Positions 1-7,608 of a stretch of 64,000 bases of DNA are shown here, piece by piece; the stretch's first letter is position 1; each line of letters opens with the position of its first letter. The position numbers and the translations under genes are program-made. Under the pieces are notes generated by a model, which did not search any database, was not told the DNA's origin, and worked only from the letters and a program-made list of their open reading frames with translations. Source of the DNA: Thiotrichales bacterium (lineage in GTDB: Bacteria; Pseudomonadota; Gammaproteobacteria; Beggiatoales; Beggiatoaceae); contig JADGDE010000009.1 of assembly GCA_016745035.1 (NCBI GenBank), positions 62,001 to 126,000 on the forward strand. The letters run 5' to 3'.

Positions 1-410
1 GCATTGATATTTTTGTTTTTGCCGCGCTGGTTTTATTATTCCGCATGGACGAGAAAACCGCGACCTTAACTTCCGTGGTGTTGATGGGGATTAACGCCTT
101 TGTTGGTTTTATGCTGCAATTGTTTTTATTCCAAGATTTCCCGCCCCAAGTCCAAGCCTATTGGCTGGCAGCAATTCCCGTCGTCGTGATTGGCGCGCCT
201 TTAGGGGCGATGCTCTGCACCCGCTTGCCGCGCTTGGTGATAGCTAACTTGCTCATTGCCTTGATTGTCATCGAGTTGACCAGTTCCTTATTACTGATTC
301 CGCTGCGCCCTGCGGTGATTTATGCCAGCGTCATCATGCTGGTGATATTCTCCCTGCTCAATTATGGCATGTATCGCATACGCCACTATGATCCCAATTT
401 TGCCCGCTAA
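1..410 (+). CDS. TauE/SafE-type (TSUP) permease, 3' end only
   Basis: The reading frame is open from the window edge (codons from base 3) to a TAA at 408-410, so this is the C-terminal ~135 residues of a longer membrane protein. Four hydrophobic segments are visible. The stretches EKTATLTSVVLMG and AAIPVVVIGAPLGA resemble the second repeat of the TauE/SafE (TSUP) family, which exports sulfite or sulfonates. The family call rests on this partial match and is moderate; the substrate is unknown. The stop codon overlaps the ATG of the next gene (TAATG), which suggests translational coupling. Confidence 0.6.
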   Translation, partial: IDIFVFAALVLLFRMDEKTATLTSVVLMGINAFVGFMLQLFLFQDFPPQVQAYWLAAIPVVVIGAPLGAMLCTRLPRLVIANLLIALIVIELTSSLLLIPLRPAVIYASVIMLVIFSLLNYGMYRIRHYDPNFAR

Positions 411-802
411 TGCAAACACGCGCGCGCGGTAACTGGGCAGAAAATATCGCCCTACGTTATCTGCGCCGCCACGGGCTGCACCTACGCCAACGGCAATATG
501 ATTGCCGCTTAAACCCCGATACCGATTGCTCAGGCGAACTCGATTTGGTGATGCAATGGGGACGGACTTTGATTTTTGTTGAAGTACGCTACCGCAAGCA
601 CGGGCAAGCACTGCGCAGCGTCAATGCTGAAAAACAAGCCTTATTGCGCTGCTGTGCCGAACAATATTTGCAAAAACAAGGACTAACCCATTTACGCCGC
701 CGTTTTGATATAGTGGTAATTGAAGGCGAAGGCTTGGATGCGCGCATTCACTGGCAAAAACAGGCTTTTCCCTTCAAAAAACGACCTCATACTCCCCCCT
801 AA
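410..802 (+). CDS. YraN family (UPF0102) endonuclease-fold protein
   Basis: This is a 130-residue protein of the usual YraN length. It begins RARGNWAENIALRYLRRHGL, the family's typical start, followed by DLVMQWGRTLIFVEVRYRK, which carries the E-x-D...E-V-x/K core of restriction-endonuclease-like folds. YraN proteins are small predicted nucleases found across bacteria, with no firmly known role. The start ATG overlaps the preceding stop codon. Family confidence is high; catalytic activity is inferred only from the conserved acidic and lysine residues. Confidence 0.85.
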   Translation: MQTRARGNWAENIALRYLRRHGLHLRQRQYDCRLNPDTDCSGELDLVMQWGRTLIFVEVRYRKHGQALRSVNAEKQALLRCCAEQYLQKQGLTHLRRRFDIVVIEGEGLDARIHWQKQAFPFKKRPHTPP

Positions 803-816
803 AAAAGGAAATTCTC

Positions 817-1056
817 ATGGGCATTATTGTATTTCTTCTCATTGGCGCTTTAGCAGGTTGGCTTGCGGGCAACTTCATGAAAGGCGACGGCTTTGGTTTA
901 TTCGGCAATATTGGTGTCGGGATTCTCGGCTCTTTTATCGGCGGCTTTGTTTTTAACTTGGTCGGTATCAGTGTCGGCGGTTTTATCGGTAACGTAATTA
1001 TGGCGACTGTCGGCGCAGCCCTGTTATTATTTCTCTTGGATTTGATTAAAAAATAA
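817..1056 (+). CDS. GlsB/YeaQ/YmgE family small membrane protein
   Basis: This 79-residue, glycine-rich, highly hydrophobic protein has three predicted membrane segments. The repeated pattern LIGALAGWLAGNFMKGDGFG, followed by GNIGVGILGSFIGGFVF, is characteristic of the GlsB/YeaQ/YmgE family (historically 'transglycosylase-associated'). Members are stress-induced inner-membrane proteins of unclear function. A good ribosome site (AAAGGA) precedes the ATG. The gene stands alone before the tRNA pair. Confidence 0.85.
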   Translation: MGIIVFLLIGALAGWLAGNFMKGDGFGLFGNIGVGILGSFIGGFVFNLVGISVGGFIGNVIMATVGAALLLFLLDLIKK

Positions 1057-1109
1057 AAAAAAGCTAGCAATTGCAGAAAACATCTATTATAATGCGCCTT
1101 CGCTTTTAG

Positions 1110-1196
1110 GCCGAGGTGGCGAAACTGGTAGACGCACCAGACTCAAAATCTGGCGATGGCAACATCGTGCCGGTTCGAGTCCGGCTCTCGGTACCA
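1110..1196 (+). tRNA. tRNA-Leu (anticodon CAA)
   Basis: An 87-nt tRNA begins GCCGAGG and ends with an encoded CCA. It has the D-arm motif TGGTAGACGC, an anticodon stem CCAGA/TCTGG around loop CTCAAAA (anticodon CAA, reads UUG), a class II long variable arm, and the T-loop TTCGAGT. A TATAAT box lies about 18 bases upstream (1087-1092). It probably forms one transcript with the next tRNA, 16 bases downstream. Confidence 0.95.
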
Positions 1197-1212
1197 CAAC
1201 ACTTAAAAGCAA

Positions 1213-1299
1213 GCCCAGGTGGCGAAATTGGTAGACGCAAGGGACTTAAAATCCCTCGATGGTAACATCGTGTCGGTTCGAGTCCGACCCTGGGCACCA
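1213..1299 (+). tRNA. tRNA-Leu (anticodon UAA), integration site
   Basis: An 87-nt tRNA begins GCCCAGG and ends CCTGGGCACCA. The anticodon stem AGGGA/TCCCT encloses loop CTTAAAA, giving anticodon UAA (reads UUA). The gene is intact. Its 3' portion, from the anticodon loop onward, is repeated exactly at 18979-19038, so this tRNA was the target and was restored when the adjacent element integrated. Confidence 0.95.
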
Positions 1300-1302
1300 T
1301 TT
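1243..1302 (+). repeat. attL: 60-bp direct repeat within tRNA-Leu
   Basis: Bases 1243-1302 are identical over 60 bp to 18979-19038. Both start GACTTAAAATCCC and end CACCATTT. The repeat covers the anticodon loop to the tRNA 3' end, a classic core for tyrosine-recombinase integration. The gene at 1444-2529 is a tyrosine integrase, so this is attL of the element. Confidence 0.93.
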
Positions 1303-1361
1303 TTTTAAATGGAATCCTACACTTAGCAACCAGCTAAAACGCTTAAAATTTTCCCGATATT

Positions 1362-1396
1362 ATTTTTGCAATTCATTTGCAAAATATTTGCAAAAT
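1362..1396 (+). promoter_or_regulatory. Candidate integrase arm-type sites (left)
   Basis: Between attL and the integrase gene are two abutting perfect copies of ATTTGCAAAAT (1375-1385 and 1386-1396) and a related ATTTTTGCAATT (1362-1373). Similar ATTTGCAAAAC and ATTTGCAATG occur near attR (18873-18883, 18905-18914). Short repeats flanking both cores are what lambda-type integrases bind with their N-terminal domain. Binding itself is inference. Confidence 0.5.
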
Positions 1397-1430
1397 AAAC
1401 GTGCTGCACTCAACACGTTTAAATGCTACA

Positions 1431-1451
1431 AATTATAGCATTGCTATAATT
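1431..1451. promoter_or_regulatory. 21-bp palindrome, element operator copy 1
   Basis: Arms AATTATAGCA and TGCTATAATT are separated by a single T. The same 21 bp recur exactly at 8984-9004, inside a promoter. Here it overlaps the last codons and stop of the integrase gene and has no convincing -35 partner on either strand, so its role differs from the other copies or is a by-product of element end structure. Confidence 0.55.
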
Positions 1452-2529
1452 CCACCTCCGACCATTTTGTATCATATCGGTCAAGATACACGTCTGTCAT
1501 TTTTTCCGTAGTATGACCTAACAATGCTTGAATGAGTCGCTTATCTGTCCCTGCATCTTCGTAACGCTTAGAACCAAGAGAACGAATTTCATGGAAACTT
1601 GGCGCGATTCCACGCCCATAATCATCAAATAATTTTGTCGCTTTTCGTGCTTTTCCGAAGCTACTTGTGATCAAGTCTGGTAAAACAGCGGTAAAATCGT
1701 CCCGACCCTTGGCATGTATTCGGCGTACTGGTTGGCGGTGAATAACATAGTCACTTTTTATCCCATCGGAAGCACAGCGGTCTAATACCTTTTGCATATC
1801 AGGGGTGATGCTTATCTTTAGGTTGCCAGTGCCGTGCCGTTCAACTTTCTGCTGTTGTACCCAGATAGCCCCATCGTGTATCTGTGACCATTTTAAGGCT
1901 GCAATGTCTTCACGACGTTGCAAGGTATACAAACCTAAATCCATCGCATTTTGCAGCCAATCCGGTGCTTTGGCGCGTATTGCATCATATTGCTCTATGC
2001 TTAAGCGCTTTCGTTTCACTTTTATCTGTTTTTTAAATGTTGCCAATGCTGGGTTATCGGTGCGTAAGCCTTTAGCTATGGCATGTTTGAAGATAACAGA
2101 CAGTAGCGCCCTAAAATGGTTGGACTGTGTAGGCGTATGGCTATAGCTATCAAGGAATTTTGCACAATTGTTGACGGTTATCTTGTCGATGCGAATATGA
2201 CCCAATGCCTTTTCGATATGAACTAATTTTCGTGAGTACCAGCGTTTTGTTGCCGTTGCCAGTTTTAGACTGGGCATGATGTCATTTTGAAATGTCTCAA
2301 GAAATTGGGAGAGTTTAGGTCGGTCTGGTTTTAGTATCCGGTCTGTGGCAGTAGTGGGGTCTAATAGCTCAGCATTAAGTTTGTGCGCGGCTTTGATGGC
2401 TTCTTGGCGGTCTTTGCCTAAGCCGTGCCATTTATTCGTCTGTGGGTGTTTGTAACGATAGTAGCCATTACCTACTTCATAAGAGTTTATGGGCAGGTCG
2501 CGGTTGCGTGGCTTTCGATAGCGGGGCAT
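1444..2529 (-). CDS. int: Lambda/P22-type tyrosine integrase
   Basis: This 361-residue site-specific recombinase is transcribed toward attL. An N-terminal arm-binding region is followed by a core-binding domain (~70-170) and the catalytic domain. Catalytic residues are visible as Arg in LYTLQRREDIAALKW (~205), His/Arg in SFHEIRSLGSKRY (~312), His in LLGHTTEKMTDVYLD and the Tyr nucleophile in that last motif (~347). The C-terminal layout matches lambda and P22 integrases. It should excise and integrate the 17.7-kb element at the tRNA-Leu site. No strong ribosome site precedes the start; a 47-codon frame overlaps its 5' end. Confidence 0.95.
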   Translation of the reverse strand: MPRYRKPRNRDLPINSYEVGNGYYRYKHPQTNKWHGLGKDRQEAIKAAHKLNAELLDPTTATDRILKPDRPKLSQFLETFQNDIMPSLKLATATKRWYSRKLVHIEKALGHIRIDKITVNNCAKFLDSYSHTPTQSNHFRALLSVIFKHAIAKGLRTDNPALATFKKQIKVKRKRLSIEQYDAIRAKAPDWLQNAMDLGLYTLQRREDIAALKWSQIHDGAIWVQQQKVERHGTGNLKISITPDMQKVLDRCASDGIKSDYVIHRQPVRRIHAKGRDDFTAVLPDLITSSFGKARKATKLFDDYGRGIAPSFHEIRSLGSKRYEDAGTDKRLIQALLGHTTEKMTDVYLDRYDTKWSEVEL

Positions 2530-2630
2530 TGGCTTATGTCTTTGATAGCAGTTTCTAAGCTTTTGATGTCACATAAACCAGTAGTAATAAAAGAGGAAAG
2601 CAAATTTTTTAGGTCAGATTCAGATAGCAT
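2487..2630 (-). CDS. Possible 47-aa small protein overlapping int start
   Basis: An ATG frame beginning MLSESDLKNLLSSFITTG overlaps the first 43 bases of int in another frame. Residues 1-34 look like a normal amphipathic helical protein; the rest is constrained by int. It sits where excisionase or leader peptides often lie, but it has no recognisable family and only a weak ribosome site. It may simply be chance coding. Confidence 0.3.
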   Translation of the reverse strand: MLSESDLKNLLSSFITTGLCDIKSLETAIKDISQCPAIESHATATCP

Positions 2631-2873
2631 AATTTAAAACAAAGCAGGGATTTTAATGCCTAAGCACGTATTTTTAAAGCTTTATTAATCTATGTGATGT
2701 GATTTTGATTGTGTACGATATTAACTTGAATGTGTACTAAATTAAGTTAGGTAAAACAAAAGGCACGCAATAAAGTGAGAGGGTGCAGCGTCACACTTAA
2801 GTTTTTAAATTTGTAAAATATAGCAAAATGCTATATTTTATGAGTAAAGTTCAAAACATTACAAGGCTCAAAA
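2530..2873. other. Intergenic region between int and higB
   Basis: This 344-bp AT-rich gap separates the divergent int and higB genes. It holds the possible small frame ending upstream of int (2487-2630) and the higB promoter with its operator (2811-2839). An imperfect repeat of TGTGTAC/TTAACTTGAATGTG type occurs near 2710-2750. I see nothing else coding. Confidence 0.5.
2811..2839 (+). promoter_or_regulatory. higBA promoter with operator in the spacer
   Basis: -35 TTGTAA (2811-2816), a 17-bp spacer and -10 TATTTT (2834-2839) precede higB. A perfect 11-bp inverted repeat, AAAATATAGCA / TGCTATATTTT (2815-2825 and 2829-2839), fills the spacer and covers the -10 box. This suits HigA autorepression. 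The core TATAGCA..TGCTATA is shared with the operators at 8984 and 18397, though the arm spacing here is 3 bp rather than 1. Confidence 0.6.
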
Positions 2874-3248
2874 TTGCGAGTTATCACCATAAAACGGCTT
2901 AAAGATGCCATGCTCGAATATCCTCAATGGCGGCTTGGGTTGGAGCTTTGGATTGGAACCTTCAATAATAAAGAGTTGCAACTTAGTTCGTACAGTGACA
3001 TCAAGGATGCTTGGAAACAGGCTTCAGGTTGGAACACGGACAGGATTGCAGGCAAGCGCTTAAAAAATGAGGCTGGGGGTTACGGCGTGGTATTTGATTT
3101 ATTTATCTTTGATATTCATAGAAATAATTGCCGTTTATTAACAAAAATTAGCCGTAATACTATCTATATTAGGGGTGTTTACTCTCATTCTGAGTATGAC
3201 AAATGGTGTAAACAGAACATACACCAAGGTAAGCTTAAAAAGGGGTAA
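2874..3248 (+). CDS. higB: HigB-type mRNA interferase toxin
   Basis: This 124-residue protein uses a TTG start (LRVITIKRLKDAML as encoded). It resembles the HigB toxin family: an N-terminal helix with YPQW, a central F-x-x-x-R-x-x-T block (NNCRLLTKISRNTIYIRG), and the terminal motif VYSHSEYDKW, equivalent to the family's THxEYDK. HigB toxins cleave mRNA on the ribosome. The antitoxin gene follows 4 bases downstream in the toxin-first order typical of hig loci. It likely stabilises the integrated element. Confidence 0.8.
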   Translation: MRVITIKRLKDAMLEYPQWRLGLELWIGTFNNKELQLSSYSDIKDAWKQASGWNTDRIAGKRLKNEAGGYGVVFDLFIFDIHRNNCRLLTKISRNTIYIRGVYSHSEYDKWCKQNIHQGKLKKG

Positions 3249-3252
3249 GACT

Positions 3253-3705
3253 ATGTTTAAAGCTAACGAGCACCATGATTTTAGTCATTTATTTTCTGCA
3301 TTGGGTTCTGTCCTTGTTGATTATTCAACCAGTGTTAGCACTTTGGTACGTTACACATCTACACAGATTGAATCAGAAAACGAGGTGTTAGAGCGTGCAG
3401 AAGTCATGGACGAATTAATGGACATGGCTAAGCATGAAAATGATATTGTCCTCATTTTTGCTAATGCGATTGCAGATCGTATTGAAGCATTTGAGAGTGC
3501 TATGGATATGCCTTCTATTCCTGTGCCTGAGCGTTTACGGGGATTGATGGAGATTAAAAACCTTACACAAGGGGACTTAAAAGAGGTTGCGCCACAGAGT
3601 GTTATTAGTGATATTCTCAATGGCAAAAGGAAGGTTAATTTGAAACAAGCCAAAGGCTTTGCACAGTATTTTAATCTTCCTGTGGATATGTTTATTTCTA
3701 TGTAG
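3253..3705 (+). CDS. higA: HigA-type antitoxin with C-terminal XRE HTH
   Basis: This 150-residue protein starts at MFKANEHHDF, with AAAAGGGG upstream as ribosome site; a longer frame from 3175 would overlap the toxin. The C-terminal ~65 residues form a helix-turn-helix (MEIKNLTQGDLKE... SVISDILNGKRKVNLKQAK), as in HigA/YgjM antitoxins. It should bind and neutralise the upstream toxin and repress the shared promoter at the 2815-2839 inverted repeat. The gene is convergent with the next gene. Confidence 0.85.
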   Translation: MFKANEHHDFSHLFSALGSVLVDYSTSVSTLVRYTSTQIESENEVLERAEVMDELMDMAKHENDIVLIFANAIADRIEAFESAMDMPSIPVPERLRGLMEIKNLTQGDLKEVAPQSVISDILNGKRKVNLKQAKGFAQYFNLPVDMFISM

Positions 3706-3745
3706 GTCATTGTGACCATGTGATCACGATTTATGCTATAAATTT

Positions 3746-4405
3746 CTAAGTCGTTTTGATTTTATAGCGGTGATTCCAATCCGCTGCCATTGCCACCACA
3801 TCGCAAGATGTTTCCCATTCCGGTTTATGACCATAGACCAATATCATGCGCGGCTGTAGCCTTTGCTGCATATCATGCCAGCCGTATTCGACCCAATCCA
3901 AACCCAGCAAGTCCTTAGTCAATCGTACTGCCACAATCTGCCCTTTCGGTATGCCGGCACAGCAGTAGTTAAGGCTGGTTTTATCCGGTGTCCAATTAAT
4001 GTTAGGGATAACCTTGTGTCCGTAGTATTGCCAATGCCGCGCAACCCAGCGGGCGCGGTAGATGTTGAACAATTGCAGGGCTAGCGGTGTGTCCGGTGTG
4101 ATGGAGTAATCAGGCTCAATTGCCCCCCAGACTTTCGGCAGACGCATAAGCATTTTAGAGGGATAACGCCAAGGGCTAATAATCTGCTCATCGTGCAAGT
4201 ATCCATGCAATAAATCCCCTGATTTAAGGCTATCGGCTCTTACCTTGTAGTCACGTATTCGCAGCGGTTTAGGTAGGCTCACAAATGATTGTGGGGCTAA
4301 TGTGGGGATGCCCCAACGGTTGCGGCTCTCATAACGCCTATACATATGCAGCTCATCAAAACCACCAGGAAGGGTTTGCCATTTATCGACGTTCCTTGCT
4401 TTCAT
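3746..4405 (-). CDS. DUF4417-domain protein
   Basis: This 219-residue protein resembles the DUF4417 family common in phages and plasmids. Visible family features are a hydrophilic N-terminus, DLLHGYLHDEQ, then TPLALQLFNIYRARWVARHW and KVIPNINWTPDKTSLNYC, followed by GIPKGQIVAVR. The function is unknown. It is the last gene of the leftward set. Its ATG overlaps the stop of the 31-aa frame upstream (ATGA), so the two are probably translationally coupled. Confidence 0.75.
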   Translation of the reverse strand: MKARNVDKWQTLPGGFDELHMYRRYESRNRWGIPTLAPQSFVSLPKPLRIRDYKVRADSLKSGDLLHGYLHDEQIISPWRYPSKMLMRLPKVWGAIEPDYSITPDTPLALQLFNIYRARWVARHWQYYGHKVIPNINWTPDKTSLNYCCAGIPKGQIVAVRLTKDLLGLDWVEYGWHDMQQRLQPRMILVYGHKPEWETSCDVVAMAADWNHRYKIKTT

Positions 4406-4497
4406 GCGTTTTGTTCCTCGCTATCGTCTGAACTGTCCGGCAAAGGGATTTGCGGTGGTGCGCCACTGCCTGCTTTTACAAAGTGCCATTTTTTCAT
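4402..4497 (-). CDS. 31-aa small protein coupled to the DUF4417 gene
   Basis: A short frame encodes MKKWHFVKAGSGAPPQIPLP followed by an acidic tail ending EEQNA. Its TGA overlaps the ATG of the downstream gene. A tiny frame with a natural-looking composition and a 4-bp overlap suggests either a real microprotein or a leader that delivers ribosomes to the next start. No family recognised. Confidence 0.4.
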   Translation of the reverse strand: MKKWHFVKAGSGAPPQIPLPDSSDDSEEQNA

Positions 4498-4563
4498 AAT
4501 AAAACCTGTTGTTGTTGTGCCAAAAAAGTGTTGGATGCGCCGCGACGGGCGCGGCGGTTGCGG

Positions 4564-5283
4564 TCAATCCCCCATTTGTCCGGTGCAAATCAGAAAAGCC
4601 CGCATGGTTAGCAGCACATCTGCTGCGTTATAGGCGATCAAGGTTTCGTGTTTTTCCATGTCGTCACTGGCGGCATAATCGGGCGCGTCTGCGCCGGACA
4701 TTTGTTTGCCTTCGGGTGCTATGTCTAAGCGCTTAACGACTTCATCCAAAGAAATAAAAGCCGTGTCTTTGCTCATGAAGTTTTTAGAAAATAGCCACAT
4801 AACATCCTCTGACCAATTGCGTTTGGGTATAAGCATTTGCGGCAAGCGTAGCCCGTGGCGGGTGTAAGCAATGCGCAGGTGTGGCAAGTCAAAGTTAAGA
4901 TTGAAGCCCACAATGGTTGTGGTCTTGTCGGTGTTGTTATCCGCCCAAGTTCTAAATGCTTTGAGCATTTCCCGCTCGCTCTCGCATTGGTAGCTATAGA
5001 AGGTCTCACAATCCATTGTGTCGAACTTTAACCAGTGGAATACAACCGCGTCGCCCTGTGCATCGCAAACGCCTATGGTGCTGATGGGCGCGGCATCTAG
5101 GAGCGCGGATTTTTCCCGTGTTTTGGTTTCAAACTCTTTCTTGCGCGTTGCCACGGTTGCCGGTTTCCAAGTGCCTGCGGGTTGCCACAAATCCAGCTCA
5201 CGCTGGATTGCGTCCTCCTCGGCGTGCATGGTCTCGATGTCGATACACACCGCATCCAGACCCGCGTTAGCTCTAAAAGACAT
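4564..5283 (-). CDS. PolB-related 3'-5' exonuclease (RNase H fold)
   Basis: This 239-residue protein starts at MSFRANAGLD (a longer in-frame ATG at 5373 runs into the previous gene). Motifs fit DnaQ/PolB-type exonucleases: ExoI AVCIDIETM near residue 14, ExoII IVGFNLNFDLPHL near 130, and ExoIII YNAADVLLTMR near 220. It should degrade DNA from the 3' end using two metals. Such stand-alone exonucleases occur in phage replication and recombination modules, matching the neighbouring small proteins. Confidence 0.8.
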   Translation of the reverse strand: MSFRANAGLDAVCIDIETMHAEEDAIQRELDLWQPAGTWKPATVATRKKEFETKTREKSALLDAAPISTIGVCDAQGDAVVFHWLKFDTMDCETFYSYQCESEREMLKAFRTWADNNTDKTTTIVGFNLNFDLPHLRIAYTRHGLRLPQMLIPKRNWSEDVMWLFSKNFMSKDTAFISLDEVVKRLDIAPEGKQMSGADAPDYAASDDMEKHETLIAYNAADVLLTMRAFLICTGQMGD

Positions 5284-5291
5284 AAGTCCCC

Positions 5292-5597
5292 CTAATAGCG
5301 GCGCTTGTTGTAGCCGCCGCCATAGCCGCCACTTTTGAAGCCGTTGCCGCCTTGGCTGCCTTTGGGTTGCCATACATCTAAATCAAACACATCCTCTAAA
5401 CCATCAAGCGCAGCATTCAGCGCTTCAGGGCTGCTGAGGGCTTCCGCGCCAAGGTGTACCTGTAGGCGTAACTTTCCGCCGTTGCGTTCGATTTGTACCG
5501 GAACACTAACGCCTGTGATTAAATCGCCGTTGGCTTCCACAGAATCCGATTTTTTAAAACTTGCTTTTTGTTCTTTCAGTTGGTCGCTAATACTCAT
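5292..5597 (-). CDS. Small protein with Gly-rich basic tail, possible ssDNA-binding
   Basis: This 101-residue protein has a central segment that looks like a beta-sheet fold (ISVPVQI-type strands, RNGGKLRLQVHLG) and a C-terminus rich in Gly, Tyr, Lys and Arg (GGYGGGYNKRRY). I do not recognise the family. A small compact domain plus a Gly-rich basic tail next to an exonuclease is reminiscent of phage ssDNA-binding proteins, but this is only an inference from composition and context. Confidence 0.6.
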   Translation of the reverse strand: MSISDQLKEQKASFKKSDSVEANGDLITGVSVPVQIERNGGKLRLQVHLGAEALSSPEALNAALDGLEDVFDLDVWQPKGSQGGNGFKSGGYGGGYNKRRY

Positions 5598-5601
5598 TTT
5601 T

Positions 5602-5811
5602 TTATAACTCCAGTTTAATAATGCCGCGAGGGAAAAATTTTAAGATTGCATCCACATTTTTATAAGTGAATGAATACTTATCACCAAAAGTTTCTTTTAC
5701 TTTTTCTATACCGCTATCATAATTATTAGCAGGTATTTCACAAATGCAGTCTTTATCGAAAATAACTCCATTGACTTTGTGGGTATGCTCTTGCCCAAAT
5801 GTGACAAACAT
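5602..5811 (-). CDS. Hypothetical 69-aa protein
   Basis: A small soluble protein beginning MFVTFGQEHTHKVNG, 4 bases ahead of the next gene in the set. Mixed alpha/beta composition; two cysteines close together (DKDCICEI). No family recognised. Spacing and an AAT-rich ribosome region fit a real gene in the leftward operon. Confidence 0.55.
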   Translation of the reverse strand: MFVTFGQEHTHKVNGVIFDKDCICEIPANNYDSGIEKVKETFGDKYSFTYKNVDAILKFFPRGIIKLEL

Positions 5812-5816
5812 AATAA

Positions 5817-6014
5817 TTATTCTCCTTTTGCTTTTGAATATAGTGCTTTTTGCTTTCTTACTTCTAAATCATGCAGTCTGCTAGCCTTTTGAATGGCAGA
5901 CACTCGGTTATAAGCCTCGACCTTGTACATTTTTCCGTTGATTTTTATATCGTAGTCTTTTAGTTCAATAATGCCGTGTCGCATCACAAATCCTTTGGCG
6001 GGTTGTCCCGCCAT
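5817..6014 (-). CDS. Hypothetical 65-aa basic protein
   Basis: The start is placed at MAGQPAKGFVMRHG, 4 bases after the upstream stop; a longer frame would overlap that gene by 80 bases. The protein is rich in Lys and Arg toward the C-terminus (LEVRKQKALYSKAKGE). A 16-bp hairpin, GGCGGG/CCCGCC (5997-6012), covers the start codons and may control translation. A second in-frame ATG (MRHGIIEL) lies downstream of the hairpin. Function unknown. Confidence 0.5.
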   Translation of the reverse strand: MAGQPAKGFVMRHGIIELKDYDIKINGKMYKVEAYNRVSAIQKASRLHDLEVRKQKALYSKAKGE

Positions 6015-6018
6015 AAGT

Positions 6019-7068
6019 TCAAAAATTAATGGTGACGTGAGAAATTTTGTTTTGCTCGATAAGCTCCAAAACTGCTGCCGCATCTTCTTGGCTAACACCT
6101 AAGTCCGTGAAGTCTTGCAAGGCTTCGCTAAAGATTTTGGCGCGGTGCGCTTGGTCTTGGGCTTGTTTTTGTTTGCGCTCAATTTCGGCTTGTTCAGCAG
6201 CAAGGCGTTGTTGCTCTTTGCGCTCGGCTTCACGTTTGGCAGCCTCGGCGGCTTCTTTGGCACGGCGTTCAGATTCTTTCCGCTCAAACTCAGCTTTTGC
6301 TTGAGCTTGCTCGGCTGCTTGCTCAGCTTTGATTTTTTCCAACTCTAAGCGCTCACGCTCGGCTTTTGCTTGAGCTTCTGCATCAGCTTTTGCTTTTTCA
6401 GCAATGGCTTTATCGTGGGCGATACGGGCTTGTTTTGCCTGTTCTTCCTGCTCAATGCGGGCTTGTTCTTCGCGGGCGATACGATCCGTTTCTGCCTGCT
6501 TGGCTTGGAGTTCCGCCAGTTGTTTTTTAGCTAACACACCGTCCAACAACTGCAAGGCGTGTTCTTTGGCGCTGGTGGCATCGGCGGAAAACTCAGCAAA
6601 AGAGGCATCTACCTCGATGCCGCTAAGCTCATTGATTAAAGCTTGCACCGCCTCAGCGTCCATAGGGTTTGCACGTTCTGGTGCGCTTTTAAAGGCAGCA
6701 ATGCGTTGCTGAATATCTGCTTGGCGCTGTTCTTCGGCTTGCTCCCACTCTGTCAGCGGTTGGCGCACTTTCTCTTTTAATGCGTCCATACGGTCGCGCA
6801 TAGATTTGCGCGTTGTGTCAATGGCTTTGGCTTTGGCTTTAATGTCTTTGACCAAAGCCGCACCGTGTTTGTCCAATGTGGTTTTGGAGCGTGCCACTTT
6901 ATAGGCAATGCTGGCGCATTCTTTCCGGTCTTTTGCTTTGCTCATATCGAAGACAAAGGATCGAGCCTCTTCTTCAATACCAGAGACCAAATTATCTAAG
7001 TTGTCTTGATTAAAGGTTGTTGGCAACTGTAAATCGTCGTTAGCTAAAATGCTTTTTGAATCACTCAT
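6019..7068 (-). CDS. Phage-type coiled-coil protein (TolA-like composition)
   Basis: This 349-residue protein has a helical N-terminus (~1-180) and a long Ala/Glu/Lys/Gln/Arg coiled coil (~180-310: AEKAKADAEAQAKAERERLE-type repeats). It ends in a small domain, LGVSQEDAAAVLELIEQNK. Similar proteins are common in temperate phages beside recombination or ssDNA-binding genes and are often mis-named TolA. It has no signal peptide, so it is probably cytoplasmic. It is the longest gene of the left set; its function is not established. Confidence 0.7.
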   Translation of the reverse strand: MSDSKSILANDDLQLPTTFNQDNLDNLVSGIEEEARSFVFDMSKAKDRKECASIAYKVARSKTTLDKHGAALVKDIKAKAKAIDTTRKSMRDRMDALKEKVRQPLTEWEQAEEQRQADIQQRIAAFKSAPERANPMDAEAVQALINELSGIEVDASFAEFSADATSAKEHALQLLDGVLAKKQLAELQAKQAETDRIAREEQARIEQEEQAKQARIAHDKAIAEKAKADAEAQAKAERERLELEKIKAEQAAEQAQAKAEFERKESERRAKEAAEAAKREAERKEQQRLAAEQAEIERKQKQAQDQAHRAKIFSEALQDFTDLGVSQEDAAAVLELIEQNKISHVTINF

Positions 7069-7113
7069 GTTATTTGTTCCTGATTTAAGGCGGGTTGCCC
7101 CGCCGTTGGTTAA

Positions 7114-7416
7114 TTATTCAGCTTTCGCTTTGCTTTGGTACTGGATGCAATCTTGGTTTTTTTCGATGGTTTTTTCACCGATGCCCCATGTTTCCATCAG
7201 GTCGTCAGCGTTGGCAAAATCACCACCGTCTTCACGTTGTTTGATAATCGCCTCGGCTTTTTTAGGACCTACGCCGTCCAAAGCTTTGGCAAGCTCGCTT
7301 GCGCCTGCGGTGTTGACGTTCACAGGTTCGCAAGAATGAACCACCGTAGCGGTCAATAATGTAGTAGCGGCAAAAATACCTGTCATGAACATTTGCGCTT
7401 GTCTTAAGTAATACAT
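7114..7416 (-). CDS. Secreted ComEA-like helix-hairpin-helix DNA-binding protein
   Basis: This 100-residue protein has an N-terminal hydrophobic signal (FMTGIFAATTLLTATVVHS) and a complete HhH domain: PVNVNTAGASELAKALDGVG, then KAEAIIKQREDGGDF and LMETWGIGEKTIEKN. This is the ComEA fold, which binds double-stranded DNA in the periplasm during natural transformation. It is unusual inside an integrated element, where it sits between cytoplasmic DNA-metabolism genes and small exported proteins. It may act in DNA entry or superinfection, or merely be acquired cargo. Confidence 0.85.
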   Translation of the reverse strand: MYYLRQAQMFMTGIFAATTLLTATVVHSCEPVNVNTAGASELAKALDGVGPKKAEAIIKQREDGGDFANADDLMETWGIGEKTIEKNQDCIQYQSKAKAE

Positions 7417-7490
7417 AAAGATTTCCTTTTGTTATGCTGGGACAATTCCCAGCCTTTAGCCCACTTAATAAATGGGCTATGGGCTAGAAA

Positions 7491-7607
7491 CTAACCGAAG
7501 ATTAAGGGCATACTGACAAGTAAGCCGATAATGACAATCCAAAGGATACGACCTAAAACTTTAGACTCTGAGCTTTGTTTATATGGTTTTTTGTTATTAG
7601 TATTCAT
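7491..7607 (-). CDS. 38-aa single-span membrane peptide
   Basis: The frame encodes a polar N-terminus (MNTNNKKPYKQSSESK) followed by one membrane helix (VLGRILWIVIIGLLVSMPL). It begins 1 base after the preceding stop, which supports translation as part of the operon. No family recognised; the size recalls small phage membrane or coat peptides, but nothing more can be claimed. Confidence 0.55.
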   Translation of the reverse strand: MNTNNKKPYKQSSESKVLGRILWIVIIGLLVSMPLIFG

Positions 7608-7608
7608 G

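Noticed and set aside
1106..1300. Minus-strand frame across the tRNA genes beginning MVPRVGLEPTRC
   Set aside because: This is the well-known false translation of antisense tRNA sequence; a related one occurs at 18854-19036 over attR.
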